The notes beneath the pieces are model-generated. The model did no database searches and was not told the DNA's origin. It saw only the letters and a list, made by a program, of their open reading frames with translations. DNA of 64,000 bases from Pseudooceanicola marinus (lineage in GTDB: Bacteria > Pseudomonadota > Alphaproteobacteria > Rhodobacterales > Rhodobacteraceae): contig NZ_PGTC01000009.1 of NCBI RefSeq assembly GCF_002786295.1, positions 310,001 to 374,000 on the forward strand, written 5' to 3'. The stretch's first letter is position 1. Each line of letters opens with the position of its first letter. Positions 34,842 to 43,523 of this stretch are shown here, piece by piece. The position numbers were made by a program, and so were the translations under genes.

Positions 34842-35150
34842 ATGGATCACCCCCTGATCGACCTCATCAACAGCCGCATCTCCGAGGCCGAGGCCAGAGG
34901 GGATTTCAAGGATCTGCCGGGGTCAGGCAAACCGCTGCCGGCGGTCGACGATCCCGAAAACGCGCTGTTGAACCGGATGGTGAAGGAGGCCGGGGGCGAG
35001 CCGGAGTTCGTCACCCTGTCGCGCCAACTGCGTGCCCTGCGCGCGGAGTTGAGGGAGACCGGGGACCGGACACGGCGCCAGGAGATCCTGAAGGAGATCT
35101 CGATGATGGACGCCCGGATCGACATCGCCCGCAAGGCTTTCTCGCGCTAG
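34842..35150 (+). CDS. DUF1992 (DnaJC28-type) domain protein
   Basis: The 102-residue protein has the conserved DUF1992 pattern: LIDLINSRISEAEARGDFKD, LPGSGKPLP, then NRMVKEAGGEPEFVTLSRQL. The family is named after a region of human DNAJC28; bacterial members are stand-alone, cytoplasmic and uncharacterised. AAGGAG lies before the ATG. Its TAG stop is two bases before the SRAP gene start, so the two are likely cotranscribed. Confidence 0.85.
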   Translation: MDHPLIDLINSRISEAEARGDFKDLPGSGKPLPAVDDPENALLNRMVKEAGGEPEFVTLSRQLRALRAELRETGDRTRRQEILKEISMMDARIDIARKAFSR

Positions 35151-35152
35151 CC

Positions 35153-35839
35153 ATGTGCGGGCGCATCGCCAATACGCTGCCCCATGATGCCATGGCCCGG
35201 CTGTTCGGCGCTCGGCCGGACAATGATCTGCCTCAGGTGCCTCAGTACAATCTGTGCCCGACCCAGCCGCTGGCCGTCGTTCGGTCGGACGGCGGGGTAG
35301 AGGCGCGCCGGTTTGTCGCCATGCGGTGGGGGTTCCTGCCTCGGTGGTACCACTCCCCGACAGACGGCCCGCTGCTGATCAATGCCCGGGCGGAGACCAT
35401 CGCCCAGAAGCCGGCCTTTCGCGAGGCCTGTCGGCAACGCCGCTGCCTGGTGCCGGTGACCGGATTCTACGAATGGCATCGGGCCGGGGACCGCAAGCTG
35501 CCGTGGTTCTTTTCCCGCGCGGACGGGGCGCCCCTGGTGATGGCCGGCATCTGGCAGGCCTGGGGGGAGGGGCCGGACAGCCTGCAGACGGTTGCCGTGG
35601 TCACCACCTCCGCCAATGCGCTGATGGCGCCGGTACATCACCGCATGCCGGTGGTGATCGAGGAACCGAACTGGCCGCTGTGGCTGGGCGAGGCGGGCCA
35701 TGGGGCCGCACCGCTGATGCGTCCGGCGGCAGAGGGCGTGCTGCAGGGCTGGCGCGTGGGGGCAGAGGTCAACTCGAACCGCGCCAGCGGGCCGGAGCTG
35801 ATGGAGCCCCTCGTCGAGGATGACGCAGAGCCGATCTGA
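35153..35839 (+). CDS. SOS response-associated peptidase (SRAP, YedK/HMCES)
   Basis: The 228-residue protein has the catalytic Cys2 (MCGRIAN), the Asn of LLINARAETI, the Glu of VTGFYEWH and the His of APVHHRMPVV. SRAP proteins form a covalent thiazolidine crosslink with abasic sites in single-stranded DNA at replication forks, protecting them. All active-site residues are kept. Exact start is fixed because Cys2 must follow the removed Met. It follows DUF1992 by two bases. Confidence 0.92.
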   Translation: MCGRIANTLPHDAMARLFGARPDNDLPQVPQYNLCPTQPLAVVRSDGGVEARRFVAMRWGFLPRWYHSPTDGPLLINARAETIAQKPAFREACRQRRCLVPVTGFYEWHRAGDRKLPWFFSRADGAPLVMAGIWQAWGEGPDSLQTVAVVTTSANALMAPVHHRMPVVIEEPNWPLWLGEAGHGAAPLMRPAAEGVLQGWRVGAEVNSNRASGPELMEPLVEDDAEPI

Positions 35840-35866
35840 GGGGGCGACAGCACAGGGCCGACGGGA

Positions 35867-36514
35867 TCAGCCGCCGGGCGCGCCGTTCAAGATATTGCCC
35901 TGCGTGTCGACGGTATAGACGTGCTGACGGGTCGTCTCGATCCGACGCACGGCTTCGGTGATGTTGAACCGCTCCGCCAGGCTGGTGGCGACATAGGGAT
36001 AGTCCTTCGGATCCGTTTCACTGTCGTGGGGGGCGTCCAGCGCGCGCCCGTCGAAGGTGGTCTCGTAAGTGCCCCAGTAGCTGTAGCTGTAGGTCGTGCC
36101 GGTGAAATCCCAGTCCGTCTCATGGTCCAGCATGATGGGGTAGGTATTGTGGTAGCCCAGCGTCCCGGAGGCCCAGCTGCCGTCATTCGCCTCGATCAGC
36201 TGGTTGCTGTGGGTCAGGTTCACGAACATCAGAGTGTCGCCCAGCTGGGCGTGCACCTCTTCCGGGAAAAAGTCGCTGCCGATCAGGTAGATCACATGGG
36301 TGATGCCGGTCGGCTCGACAGGTTCCGGTTCGGGCTCCGGCTCCGGATCGGGGTCCTCCCAGCCGCCACCCCAGCCGCCACCCCAACCGCCGCCCCAGTC
36401 CCACTGGGCCGCCACGGGCGAGGGCGCGACGCTCAGCCCGGCAAAGGCCGACAGCATCAGGCCCGCCAGCAGGGGGCGGGTCGGGAAGGCGCGAAGGAAG
36501 GCACGGAACCACAT
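35867..36514 (-). CDS. Secreted cupredoxin-like protein of unknown function
   Basis: The 215-residue protein has an N-terminal signal peptide (FRAFLRAFPTRPLLAGLMLS ending PVAAQWD), then a GGGWGGGWGGGW stretch and an acidic PEPEPEPEP linker before a cupredoxin-like sandwich (VHAQLGDTLMFVNLTHSNQL). There is no Cys in the domain, so a type 1 copper site is absent, and the fold may be structural or bind another ligand. It ends with a region rich in aromatic and acidic residues. ATG 36514 is used; a GTG lies three codons upstream. It converges with the SRAP gene, 27 bases away. Confidence 0.72.
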   Translation of the reverse strand: MWFRAFLRAFPTRPLLAGLMLSAFAGLSVAPSPVAAQWDWGGGWGGGWGGGWEDPDPEPEPEPEPVEPTGITHVIYLIGSDFFPEEVHAQLGDTLMFVNLTHSNQLIEANDGSWASGTLGYHNTYPIMLDHETDWDFTGTTYSYSYWGTYETTFDGRALDAPHDSETDPKDYPYVATSLAERFNITEAVRRIETTRQHVYTVDTQGNILNGAPGG

Positions 36515-36614
36515 GGCTCTCACGGGTTAACGGAATCAGGTCTTGAGTATCCCTACGGTCAGAATGCGGCTGTTTTTTGGCCGGCCTTCCTTGGATTTTC
36601 ATGTCGATTTTCAT

Positions 36615-36640
36615 GGAACCGGGCGGCGGCGTAATGGGTT
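36615..36640 (+). promoter_or_regulatory. EcfG-type general stress promoter candidate
   Basis: GGAAC at 36615-36619 and GGTT at 36637-36640 are separated by 17 bases, close to the alphaproteobacterial EcfG consensus GGAAC-N16/17-CGTT. It lies 45 bases before the DUF883 start, in a family often stress-induced. Confidence 0.45.
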
Positions 36641-36684
36641 GATACCCAGAGAATTCCCGTCGATTCATCGCAAGGAGATCCGAC

Positions 36685-37047
36685 ATGGCGACCGCAAAAT
36701 CCTCCACCGGTAGCAGCGCGAGCACCGAAAGCACCACCAAACCGACCGATCCTTCGGATCCGGCGGCCATCCAGGCGCAGCTGGATGCGGTGCGTGCCGA
36801 TATTGCCGAGCTGACGCGCACTCTCGGTGCCTATGGTCAGGCCCAGAAGGATCAGATGACCGCCTCGGCGCGCGCCCGTGCGGAGAAGCTGAAGCGGGAC
36901 GCCCAGGCCGGACTGACCGAGGCCGAGGCACGTGCCCGGGGAGCCTACGACCAAGCCGAGACCGCCGTACGCGAAAATCCCGCCTCGGCCATGGCCATCG
37001 CGGGTGGCGTCGGCTTCCTGCTGGGTCTGGTCCTGTCGCGCCGCTGA
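36685..37047 (+). CDS. DUF883 (ElaB/YqjD-like) membrane-anchored protein
   Basis: The 120-residue protein has a low-complexity Ser/Thr start, a central amphipathic helix rich in Ala/Arg/Glu (AQLDAVRADIAELTRTLG, ASARARAEKLKRDAQ), and a C-terminal membrane segment GGVGFLLGLVLSRR. This matches ElaB/YqjD/YgaM proteins, tail-anchored in the inner membrane and associated with ribosome hibernation in E. coli. AAGGAGAT precedes the ATG. The next gene starts 11 bases after its stop. Confidence 0.82.
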   Translation: MATAKSSTGSSASTESTTKPTDPSDPAAIQAQLDAVRADIAELTRTLGAYGQAQKDQMTASARARAEKLKRDAQAGLTEAEARARGAYDQAETAVRENPASAMAIAGGVGFLLGLVLSRR

Positions 37048-37057
37048 GGGGGCGCAG

Positions 37058-37462
37058 ATGCTGACCTGGTTCTCATTCGCCCTGCGCCGGATGGCGCTGC
37101 GCGCCGGCGCTTCGATCGTCGGCGCGATCCTCATGCTCGTGGGGCTGGGCTTCTTCACGGTGGCGCTGTGGATCCTGCTGGTCGAGATGCGGGACCCGCT
37201 GTTCGCGGCCACCGTTCTGGGCGGCATCTTCCTTGGCGTTGGCCTGATCGTGCTGGCCCTGGCCATGCGACACCCGCGGCGCAAGCTGCCCTATGGCTAC
37301 CCGCCCGCAGCGCCCGCGCCGCCCGCAGCGCCCGCGCCGCCCGCAGGCGTCGGCGCCGCCGGGGTGCCCGGGGCCACGATGCCGGGCCTCATGGGCGCGC
37401 TGATGCAGGGGGTCGGTGCCGGCATGGCTGCCGGGGCCGCGCGCAAGCGTCCGCCGGAATGA
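37058..37462 (+). CDS. Phage_holin_3_6/DUF1469-like membrane protein
   Basis: The 134-residue protein has two membrane helices (GASIVGAILMLVGLGFFTVA and FAATVLGGIFLGVGLIVLAL) after a basic amphipathic start, then a Pro/Ala repeat (PAAPAPPAAPAPPAG) and a Gly/Ala-rich tail. Such proteins routinely follow DUF883 genes in Proteobacteria and, despite the holin name, are not phage lysis genes. It probably works with its neighbour in envelope or stress physiology. Confidence 0.75.
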   Translation: MLTWFSFALRRMALRAGASIVGAILMLVGLGFFTVALWILLVEMRDPLFAATVLGGIFLGVGLIVLALAMRHPRRKLPYGYPPAAPAPPAAPAPPAGVGAAGVPGATMPGLMGALMQGVGAGMAAGAARKRPPE

Positions 37463-37746
37463 GGTTTGCCTGACCTCGCCGGGCCGGCCTCCATTTCGAA
37501 GTCGGCCCGCCTCCCATGCGTGGCGACAGACCGCGGTCCTTTGACCGCTAGAATTTAACCGCTCAAAAGAGTGGTGTTGGATAAATCTTTGCCGTCGTTT
37601 GATTGTTCCTGCGCCGAAACAGCGGTCAGGGACATCTTTGGCGGCCCATTTCTGTCCGCCAGCCTCTTCCATCCGTATCCGTGCTGAGTTTTGGTGCCCT
37701 CCAGCTACCTGCACATGCGGGGCATCGGGACGGGACGTACAGCGCC

Positions 37747-38985
37747 ATGCGTATCGCCATAATCGGAGCAGGGGTCGTCGGGCTGAGCAGCGCGCTGGCG
37801 CTGATCGAGCGCGGGGCCGATGTGACGGTCTTTGACCGCGAGGGGGTGGCCGCCGGCGCCTCGCGCGGAAACGCGGGGATCTTCGCCGATTACGCGGTGC
37901 TGCCCGAAAGCACCCCGGACATGCTGCGCCAGGTGCCGCGGATGTTGCTGCAGCCCGACGGGCCGCTGTCTCTGCGCTGGCGCTACCTGCCGCAGATCGC
38001 GCCCTGGCTGCTGCGGTTTCTTGCCGCCGGGCGCCCGGGGCAGGCGCGTCACGGCACCCTCGCCATGGCGGCCCTGATGGCGCATGTGCGCGGCGACTGG
38101 GATCATCTGCTGTCGCAGATCGGTGCCGAGGACCTGCGCGTGACGCGCGGCGCCCTGCTGGCCTACACCAGCCGCCGCGCCTTCCAGGCGGATCGCGCCG
38201 GCTGGCAGGCCAGGGCCGAACACGGCGCCTGCGACGTGGAGCCGGTGATGGGCGAGCGCCTGCACGAAATGGAGCCGTCGCTGACCCGCGATCTGCATTA
38301 CGCCATCCACCTGCCCAACCTCAGCCACTGCCTGAACCCCCACGGCCTGGTCGAGCGCATGGCCCGCGCCGTGCAGCAGCGCGGCGGAGAGCTGCGCCTG
38401 CGCGAGGTGGCGGGCGTGACCCCGACCGAGACCGGTGTGCGCCTGCGCCTGCCGGAAGGGGGCGCAGTGGACTACGACCGCGTCGTGCTTTGCGCCGGGG
38501 CCCATTCCACGGCGCTGACCCGGTCCCTGGGGCTGAAGATCCCGCTGGAAACGGAACGTGGCTACAACGTCACCCTGCCGGATCCGGGCGTAACCCTGTC
38601 GCGGCCCGTGTCGATCCCGGAGAAGGGCTATTACATGACGCCGATGTCGGTGGGCCTGCGGATCGGCGGCGGGGTGGAGCTGGCCGGGCTGAAGGCGCCG
38701 CCGCGCTGGTCGCGGGTCGAGGTCATGGCCCGCCACGCCGAAACCATGCTGCCGGGGCTGAACCGGGCAGGGGAGGCGCGCTGGATGGGCTTCCGCCCGG
38801 CGATGCCCGACACGCTGCCGGTGATCGGCCCGGCGCCCGGCGCCGAACGGGTCGTGCTGGCTTTCGGCCATGGCCACCTTGGCCTGACCCTTGGCGCCAC
38901 TACCGGCCAGATGGTTGCGGGCCATATTTATGGCAGCAACAACCGGATCGATTCGATCCCCTACCTGCCCACGCGCTTCGGCTGA
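37747..38985 (+). CDS. FAD-dependent D-amino-acid dehydrogenase-like oxidoreductase
   Basis: The 412-residue flavoprotein has the N-terminal dinucleotide fold MRIAIIGAGVVGLSSALALI, the second FAD motif DYDRVVLCAGAHS and the C-terminal FGHGHLGLTLGATTGQMVAG, as in DadA of the DAO family. It oxidatively deaminates D-amino acids, coupling to an electron acceptor at the membrane. Similar proteins also oxidise hydroxyproline or other amines, so the substrate is open. The start at 37747 coincides with the dinucleotide fold; the longer upstream frame is non-coding. A class V PLP enzyme follows in the same direction 219 bases later. Confidence 0.85.
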   Translation: MRIAIIGAGVVGLSSALALIERGADVTVFDREGVAAGASRGNAGIFADYAVLPESTPDMLRQVPRMLLQPDGPLSLRWRYLPQIAPWLLRFLAAGRPGQARHGTLAMAALMAHVRGDWDHLLSQIGAEDLRVTRGALLAYTSRRAFQADRAGWQARAEHGACDVEPVMGERLHEMEPSLTRDLHYAIHLPNLSHCLNPHGLVERMARAVQQRGGELRLREVAGVTPTETGVRLRLPEGGAVDYDRVVLCAGAHSTALTRSLGLKIPLETERGYNVTLPDPGVTLSRPVSIPEKGYYMTPMSVGLRIGGGVELAGLKAPPRWSRVEVMARHAETMLPGLNRAGEARWMGFRPAMPDTLPVIGPAPGAERVVLAFGHGHLGLTLGATTGQMVAGHIYGSNNRIDSIPYLPTRFG

Positions 38986-39204
38986 CTGCTTGGCCGCCCC
39001 GTGGTGCGGCGCCTGAGGGCCCAAACTGCGCGCATCCCGCCCGGCAGAGCATTCACTGCTGCGGTTGGTCCGATCCGTGGAAACGGATTGCAGGTCTGGG
39101 CCGCGTCCTTCCCCAATTTGGAACCGGCTTGCGCCCGGGGGCTGGTAGATTTGCGGCGACGCCACCGCGGCGCCGTTTCCTCTCCCCAATCCCGGACCTC
39201 CGCC

Positions 39205-40638
39205 ATGACCCCTTCCGATCCTGCCTCCCTCCTGTCCGCCTTCCGCGCTGCCTTGCCGCCGGTATCCGCGCTTGCCAAGGACCTGGTGGGGAAGGACGCG
39301 ATGGTCGAGGGCCCCTTCGGGCCGAAGCCTCTGGTCTATGCGGATTATGTCGCCTCCGGCCGGGCGCTGCGCACGCTGGAGATGTTCATGCTGGAGCGGG
39401 TGCTGCCCTTCTACGCCAACAGCCACACCGAGGCGTCCTACTGCGGCGGCGTCATGACCCGGCTGCGCAATGCCGCCCGGGCCACCATCGGCGCCCATTG
39501 CGGGGCGACGCAGGACCATGCCGTCATCTTCGCCGGCAGCGGGGCTACGGCCGGCCTCAACCGCCTGGTCAGCCTGCTGGGCGCGGACCGGGGCCGGGTG
39601 AAGGTCATCATCGGCCCCTACGAACATCATTCCAACATCCTGCCCTGGCGCGAATGCGGCGCCGAGGTCGTCGAACTGCCCGAGGCGGCCGACGGTGGGC
39701 CGGATCGCGCGGCGCTAGCCACGGCCCTGGCCGATGCGGGGGCCTATGACCGGGTGATCTGCGCCTTTTCGGCGGCCTCCAACGTCTCCGGCCTCATCGC
39801 CGACGTGGCCGGGCTGACCCGCCAGGCGAAGGCGGCAGGGGCGCTGATGGTCTGGGACTACGCCGGGGGCGGCCCCTACCTGCAGATTGACATGCAGCCC
39901 GCCGAGGGCGCGGGCATAGACGCGCTGGTCTTCTCGCCGCACAAGTTCATTGGCGGCCCGGGCGCCTCGGGCGTGCTGGTGCTGCGCCGCGACGCCGTGG
40001 TCTCCGACCGGCCCACCTGGGTCGGCGGCGGCACCGTGCGCTTCGTCTCGTCCCAGGGGCACGACTATTCCGATGCGCTGGAGGCGCGCGAGGAGGCCGG
40101 GACGCCCAACGTCGTCGGCGACATCCGCGCAGCCCTGGCGGTGATCGTGAAGGAACATATCGGTGAGGCCTTCATGACGGCGCGCAACACGACGCTGTCG
40201 GCCCGGGCCATCGCCACCTGGGACGCCGAACCGGGGGTGGAGCTTCTGGGGCTGACCGGCCCCGCGCGCCTGCCGATCCTGTCCTTCCGGATCCGCAACC
40301 CGCGCGGCGGCTACATCCACCAGCAGCTGGCGACCCGGATGCTCAGCGACCGCTACGGCATCCAGGCGCGCGGCGGCTGTGCCTGCGCGGGGCCCTATGT
40401 CCTCGACCTGCTGGGCCATGATGCCGAGGCGGTCGCGCGTATTCGCGGCGACATCCTGTCGGGCAAGGAGCTGGAGAAGCCCGGCTTCGTGCGCCTTAAC
40501 CTGTCGGTCCTGATGTCCGACGCCGAGGTGGAGTTCATCCTGCAAAGCGTCGCGGCGCTCTCGCGCGAGGCGCATGAGCTGGTCGACCTCTACGAGGCCG
40601 ATCCCGCGCGCGCGGTGTTCCGCAGCACGGCCGCCTGA
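39205..40638 (+). CDS. Class V PLP enzyme (cysteine desulfurase-like)
   Basis: The 477-residue enzyme has the cysteine-desulfurase-like motifs: YADYVASGRALRTLEMFM near the start, HHSNILPWRE, the Asp of LMVWDYAGGGPY, PLP Lys247 in FSPHKFIGGPGASGVL, and Cys392/Cys394 in RGGCACAGPYVLDLL. The CxC places it in the group of IscS/SufS-like proteins, but with extra insertions (about 60 residues beyond SufS); its true substrate is unknown. No iscU or suf genes are near. It is in the same direction as the DadA-like gene and converges with lrp. Confidence 0.82.
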   Translation: MTPSDPASLLSAFRAALPPVSALAKDLVGKDAMVEGPFGPKPLVYADYVASGRALRTLEMFMLERVLPFYANSHTEASYCGGVMTRLRNAARATIGAHCGATQDHAVIFAGSGATAGLNRLVSLLGADRGRVKVIIGPYEHHSNILPWRECGAEVVELPEAADGGPDRAALATALADAGAYDRVICAFSAASNVSGLIADVAGLTRQAKAAGALMVWDYAGGGPYLQIDMQPAEGAGIDALVFSPHKFIGGPGASGVLVLRRDAVVSDRPTWVGGGTVRFVSSQGHDYSDALEAREEAGTPNVVGDIRAALAVIVKEHIGEAFMTARNTTLSARAIATWDAEPGVELLGLTGPARLPILSFRIRNPRGGYIHQQLATRMLSDRYGIQARGGCACAGPYVLDLLGHDAEAVARIRGDILSGKELEKPGFVRLNLSVLMSDAEVEFILQSVAALSREAHELVDLYEADPARAVFRSTAA

Positions 40639-40677
40639 GGCTCCGGTCCCTGTCCCCGGCGCGGTGCCGTGCCGGGG

Positions 40678-41139
40678 TCAGATATAGTCGAGGGGCAGTT
40701 CGGTGCTGGACCGGATGGTCTCCATCGCGAACATCGAGGAGACGTCCTGGATCTCCACCTTCTCGATCAGCCGCTGGTAGACCTTGTCGTAGGTGGCGAT
40801 GTCCGGCACCACGACGCGCAGCATGTAGTCGACGTCGCCAGCCAGGCGGAAGACATCCACGATCTCGGGAATGTCGCGGGTCGCCCTGACGAAGGCGCTG
40901 GACCATTCGCGGCTGTGCTGGTTGGTGCGGATCGCCATGAAGACAGAGACGCCGACATTCAGCTTCTCCTCGTCCAGCAGGACGACGCGCCGCTTGAAAT
41001 AGCCCTGCTCCTCCAGCTTGCGGATGCGACGCCAGCAGGGGGTCGTGGTCAGGCCGATCTCCGCCGCGATCTCGGCGATCGGCATCTCGGCGTTCTTCTG
41101 GAGCAATCCGAGGATCTTCTTGTCGAAGGAATCTAGCAT
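40678..41139 (-). CDS. Lrp/AsnC family transcriptional regulator
   Basis: The 153-residue protein has an N-terminal winged helix (LDSFDKKILGLLQKNAEMPI, EIGLTTTPCWRRIRKLEEQG) and a C-terminal RAM/ligand domain (YMLRVVVPDIATYDKVYQRL). It binds an amino acid effector and usually regulates nearby amino acid genes. It lies 64 bases downstream of the bisC-like gene on the same strand, so it could be the last gene of that unit or have its own promoter, where a palindrome sits. The class V PLP gene converging on it and the DadA-like gene are other candidate targets. Confidence 0.9.
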   Translation of the reverse strand: MLDSFDKKILGLLQKNAEMPIAEIAAEIGLTTTPCWRRIRKLEEQGYFKRRVVLLDEEKLNVGVSVFMAIRTNQHSREWSSAFVRATRDIPEIVDVFRLAGDVDYMLRVVVPDIATYDKVYQRLIEKVEIQDVSSMFAMETIRSSTELPLDYI

Positions 41140-41164
41140 GGGCCTGACCTGATTGGTGTCGAGG

Positions 41165-41179
41165 GGGAATTATATTCCC
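41165..41179. promoter_or_regulatory. Palindromic operator candidate of lrp
   Basis: GGGAATTATATTCCC has perfect GGGAAT/ATTCCC arms around TAT, 25 bases before the Lrp start. The AT-rich centre is typical of an Lrp/AsnC site, so autoregulation is likely. Confidence 0.5.
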
Positions 41180-41203
41180 ATCCTGTCGGGAAGTGTAGGT
41201 GCC

Positions 41204-43456
41204 TTATGCTCCGCCGGCGCTCTGGGCCACGCCCAGATGCTCCGGCGCGGGCGCCGGTTCCAGGCGCACCCGGGCGCCGCCCGCACTGGGGCCCTGCGAC
41301 AGCTCCGAGCTGCCGCTATCGCGGGTCAGGGTGTTGGGATTGCCGCCGCAGTCGATCCAGCGCCCGTCGATCCGGCGCGGGGCGTACCAGCCGCCCGTGG
41401 GCAGCTCCACATGGCCCGGGGCCAGCCGGTTGTCGGCCTCGATCATCACCAGAACGGCCCCGCGTTCATTGCTGAGAAGGGCGGGCGCCCCGGCAATCAG
41501 GCCAGCGGCACGGATCTCGTCGGGATGCGCACGGGCAACTTCCAACCCGTCACGCCGCGCGTCCTCGGCAATCGGCGCGCCGTCGAGCTGGCTGTGCAGC
41601 CGTTGCGCCGGTTGCGGCGACAGCAGGCGCAGGGGCAGGGCGGGATCCTCGCCCGCATCGCTGACGACCACGCGCGTCAGCGGCGCGCCCAGACGGCTGT
41701 CGGCGGCGCGCAGCAGGGCCGGCATCAGCTCGATCCGTCCGCTGGGCGTGGCCAGGGGGGAGGCCTGCGGGTCGGCGCGGAAGGCCTCCAGCGGCTGGAT
41801 CACCTCCTCGGGCACGGGATCGGACAGGCGGGCATGGCCGGTGGCGCAGAAGGTGTCCCAGTCCGGCAGCTCGGGGAAGGCGGCGCAGTAGCCCGCGTAA
41901 AGTTGGGCGATCCACTCGGCCTCGCTGCGCCCCTCGTGGAAGGCCTCGGCCAGGCCAAGGTGTTCGGCGATCCGGGACAGGACGGCGTGGTCGGTTTCGA
42001 CGCCCGCGGGCGGCTCGGTCACCTTGCTGGACCGGATGATCCAGTCGTCGCGGGAGGCGGCGGCGATATCGTCGCGTTCGCTCGGCAGGGCAGAGGGGAA
42101 GACCAGATCGGCGTGCTGTGCGGTGGCGGTCCAGACGCTCTCCTGCACGATGACGGTCTCGGGGCGCCGCCAGGCGCGGGCCAGGCGGTTCAGGTCCTGG
42201 TGATGGTGGAAGGGGTTGCCACCGGCCCACCAGATCAGCCGGATGTCGGGCAGGGTCAGCGACGCGCCGTTGTAGGCGATCGTCTCGCCGGGGCGTTCCA
42301 GCATCTCGGTGATGCGGGCCACGGGGATGAAGTCGCTCACCGGGTTCGTGCCCTGCACGAACGCCGGGCCGCGCAACCGGCGCAGCGGGTTGCCGACGGA
42401 GGAGACAGCCGAAAGTCCACAGGCCAAGCCGCAGCCGGGCTGCCCGATCTGGCCCGACAGCACCGCAAGAACCAGCGCGGCCCAATAGGGTTGTTCACCG
42501 GCCACGGCGCGTTGCAGCGACCAGGCAAGGTTGATCAGGGCAGGGCCCGCGACCAGCTTGCGCGCCAGCTGCGTCAGGGTCGCGGCCGGGATCCCGGTCA
42601 GCGGTGCGGCCCAGTCCGGCGTGCGGGCCGGCCCGTCGGCCTGCCCCAGGATCAGCGCCTTCAGCGCGTCATAGCCCGTGGTCAGGCGACGCACCGCAGC
42701 CTCGTCCACCAGGCCCTCGTGGATCAGCACATGGGCCATGGCCAGCATGGCGCAGGCATCGCTGCCCGCGTGGATCGCCAGGTGATCGCCCTGCGGCGCG
42801 TCGCGGCGATCGGGCGACAGGGTCAGCATCTCGCCGCCCGCTTGCGCGAAGGCGGTCAGCCAGCCGCGCGTGCGATGCGCGCCGGTGCCCCCGGCCTCGA
42901 CCTGGGCGTTGGACAGGCGCATGCCGCCGAAGGACAGGATAAAGGGACGTTCGGCCACGATCCGGTCCCAGGTCGGGTTGAACGCGCCAGGGTCGGAATA
43001 GGCGGGGCCCACCAGATGCGGGATCAGCACCTTGGCGGTGCCGTAACTGTAGGTGTTGCGGGCCGAAACGAAGCCGCCGGCGAGGGTGAGGAAGCGTTTC
43101 AGCTGGCTTTGCGGGTGATGGAACCGCCCCGCGGAGCCCCAGCCGTAGGAGCCGCCGAAGATCGCGCCGTTGCCATGGGTCCGGCGCACCCGGTCCAGTT
43201 CGGCAGCTGCCAGTTCGCTGGCCCGTTCGATGGAAAGCGGGACGAAACTGTCAGCGCCGCGCGCCGCGCCGCCATCCCCGTCCAGCCAGCCGCGACGCGC
43301 CATGGGCTGTCGGATCCGCGTGGGGTGATCGGACAGCGCCAGGAACCCTTCGCCAAGGGGCGACGGGGCAGGGTCGTGACGGAAGGGGCGCAGGCGGGGT
43401 GTCTCTCCCGTGCGGTCGATCTCGTAGGTCCCGAAATGGCTGGCGAACAGCTCCAT
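41204..43456 (-). CDS. BisC-like molybdopterin oxidoreductase (S-/N-oxide reductase type)
   Basis: The 750-residue enzyme is of the DMSO reductase family type III: it starts without the N-terminal [4Fe-4S] Cys cluster, has the molybdenum-ligand Ser137 region ARNTYSYGTAKVLIPHLVG, molybdopterin sites (GGNPFHHHQDL, VTATAQHADLVFPSALPSER-like segment) and the C-terminal beta-barrel domain (PTGGWYAPRRIDGRW). There is no Tat signal, which fits cytoplasmic biotin/methionine sulfoxide reductases rather than periplasmic TorA/DorA. It would reduce an S- or N-oxide, taking electrons from an unidentified partner. It is the tenth gene in the train, 67 bp after the binding protein gene; ATG 43456 has CAGGAG upstream. 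Confidence 0.85.
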   Translation of the reverse strand: MELFASHFGTYEIDRTGETPRLRPFRHDPAPSPLGEGFLALSDHPTRIRQPMARRGWLDGDGGAARGADSFVPLSIERASELAAAELDRVRRTHGNGAIFGGSYGWGSAGRFHHPQSQLKRFLTLAGGFVSARNTYSYGTAKVLIPHLVGPAYSDPGAFNPTWDRIVAERPFILSFGGMRLSNAQVEAGGTGAHRTRGWLTAFAQAGGEMLTLSPDRRDAPQGDHLAIHAGSDACAMLAMAHVLIHEGLVDEAAVRRLTTGYDALKALILGQADGPARTPDWAAPLTGIPAATLTQLARKLVAGPALINLAWSLQRAVAGEQPYWAALVLAVLSGQIGQPGCGLACGLSAVSSVGNPLRRLRGPAFVQGTNPVSDFIPVARITEMLERPGETIAYNGASLTLPDIRLIWWAGGNPFHHHQDLNRLARAWRRPETVIVQESVWTATAQHADLVFPSALPSERDDIAAASRDDWIIRSSKVTEPPAGVETDHAVLSRIAEHLGLAEAFHEGRSEAEWIAQLYAGYCAAFPELPDWDTFCATGHARLSDPVPEEVIQPLEAFRADPQASPLATPSGRIELMPALLRAADSRLGAPLTRVVVSDAGEDPALPLRLLSPQPAQRLHSQLDGAPIAEDARRDGLEVARAHPDEIRAAGLIAGAPALLSNERGAVLVMIEADNRLAPGHVELPTGGWYAPRRIDGRWIDCGGNPNTLTRDSGSSELSQGPSAGGARVRLEPAPAPEHLGVAQSAGGA

Positions 43457-43523
43457 CCTGCGCTCCTGGGGAATAAAAAGACGGGCGAACAGCCGAAGCC
43501 GTCCGCCCGCAGTCGGGGAGGTC

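Noticed and set aside
37058-37462. Holin-like protein as a prophage remnant
   Set aside because: It pairs with DUF883, a normal chromosomal arrangement, and there is no integrase, capsid, lysin or terminase near it.
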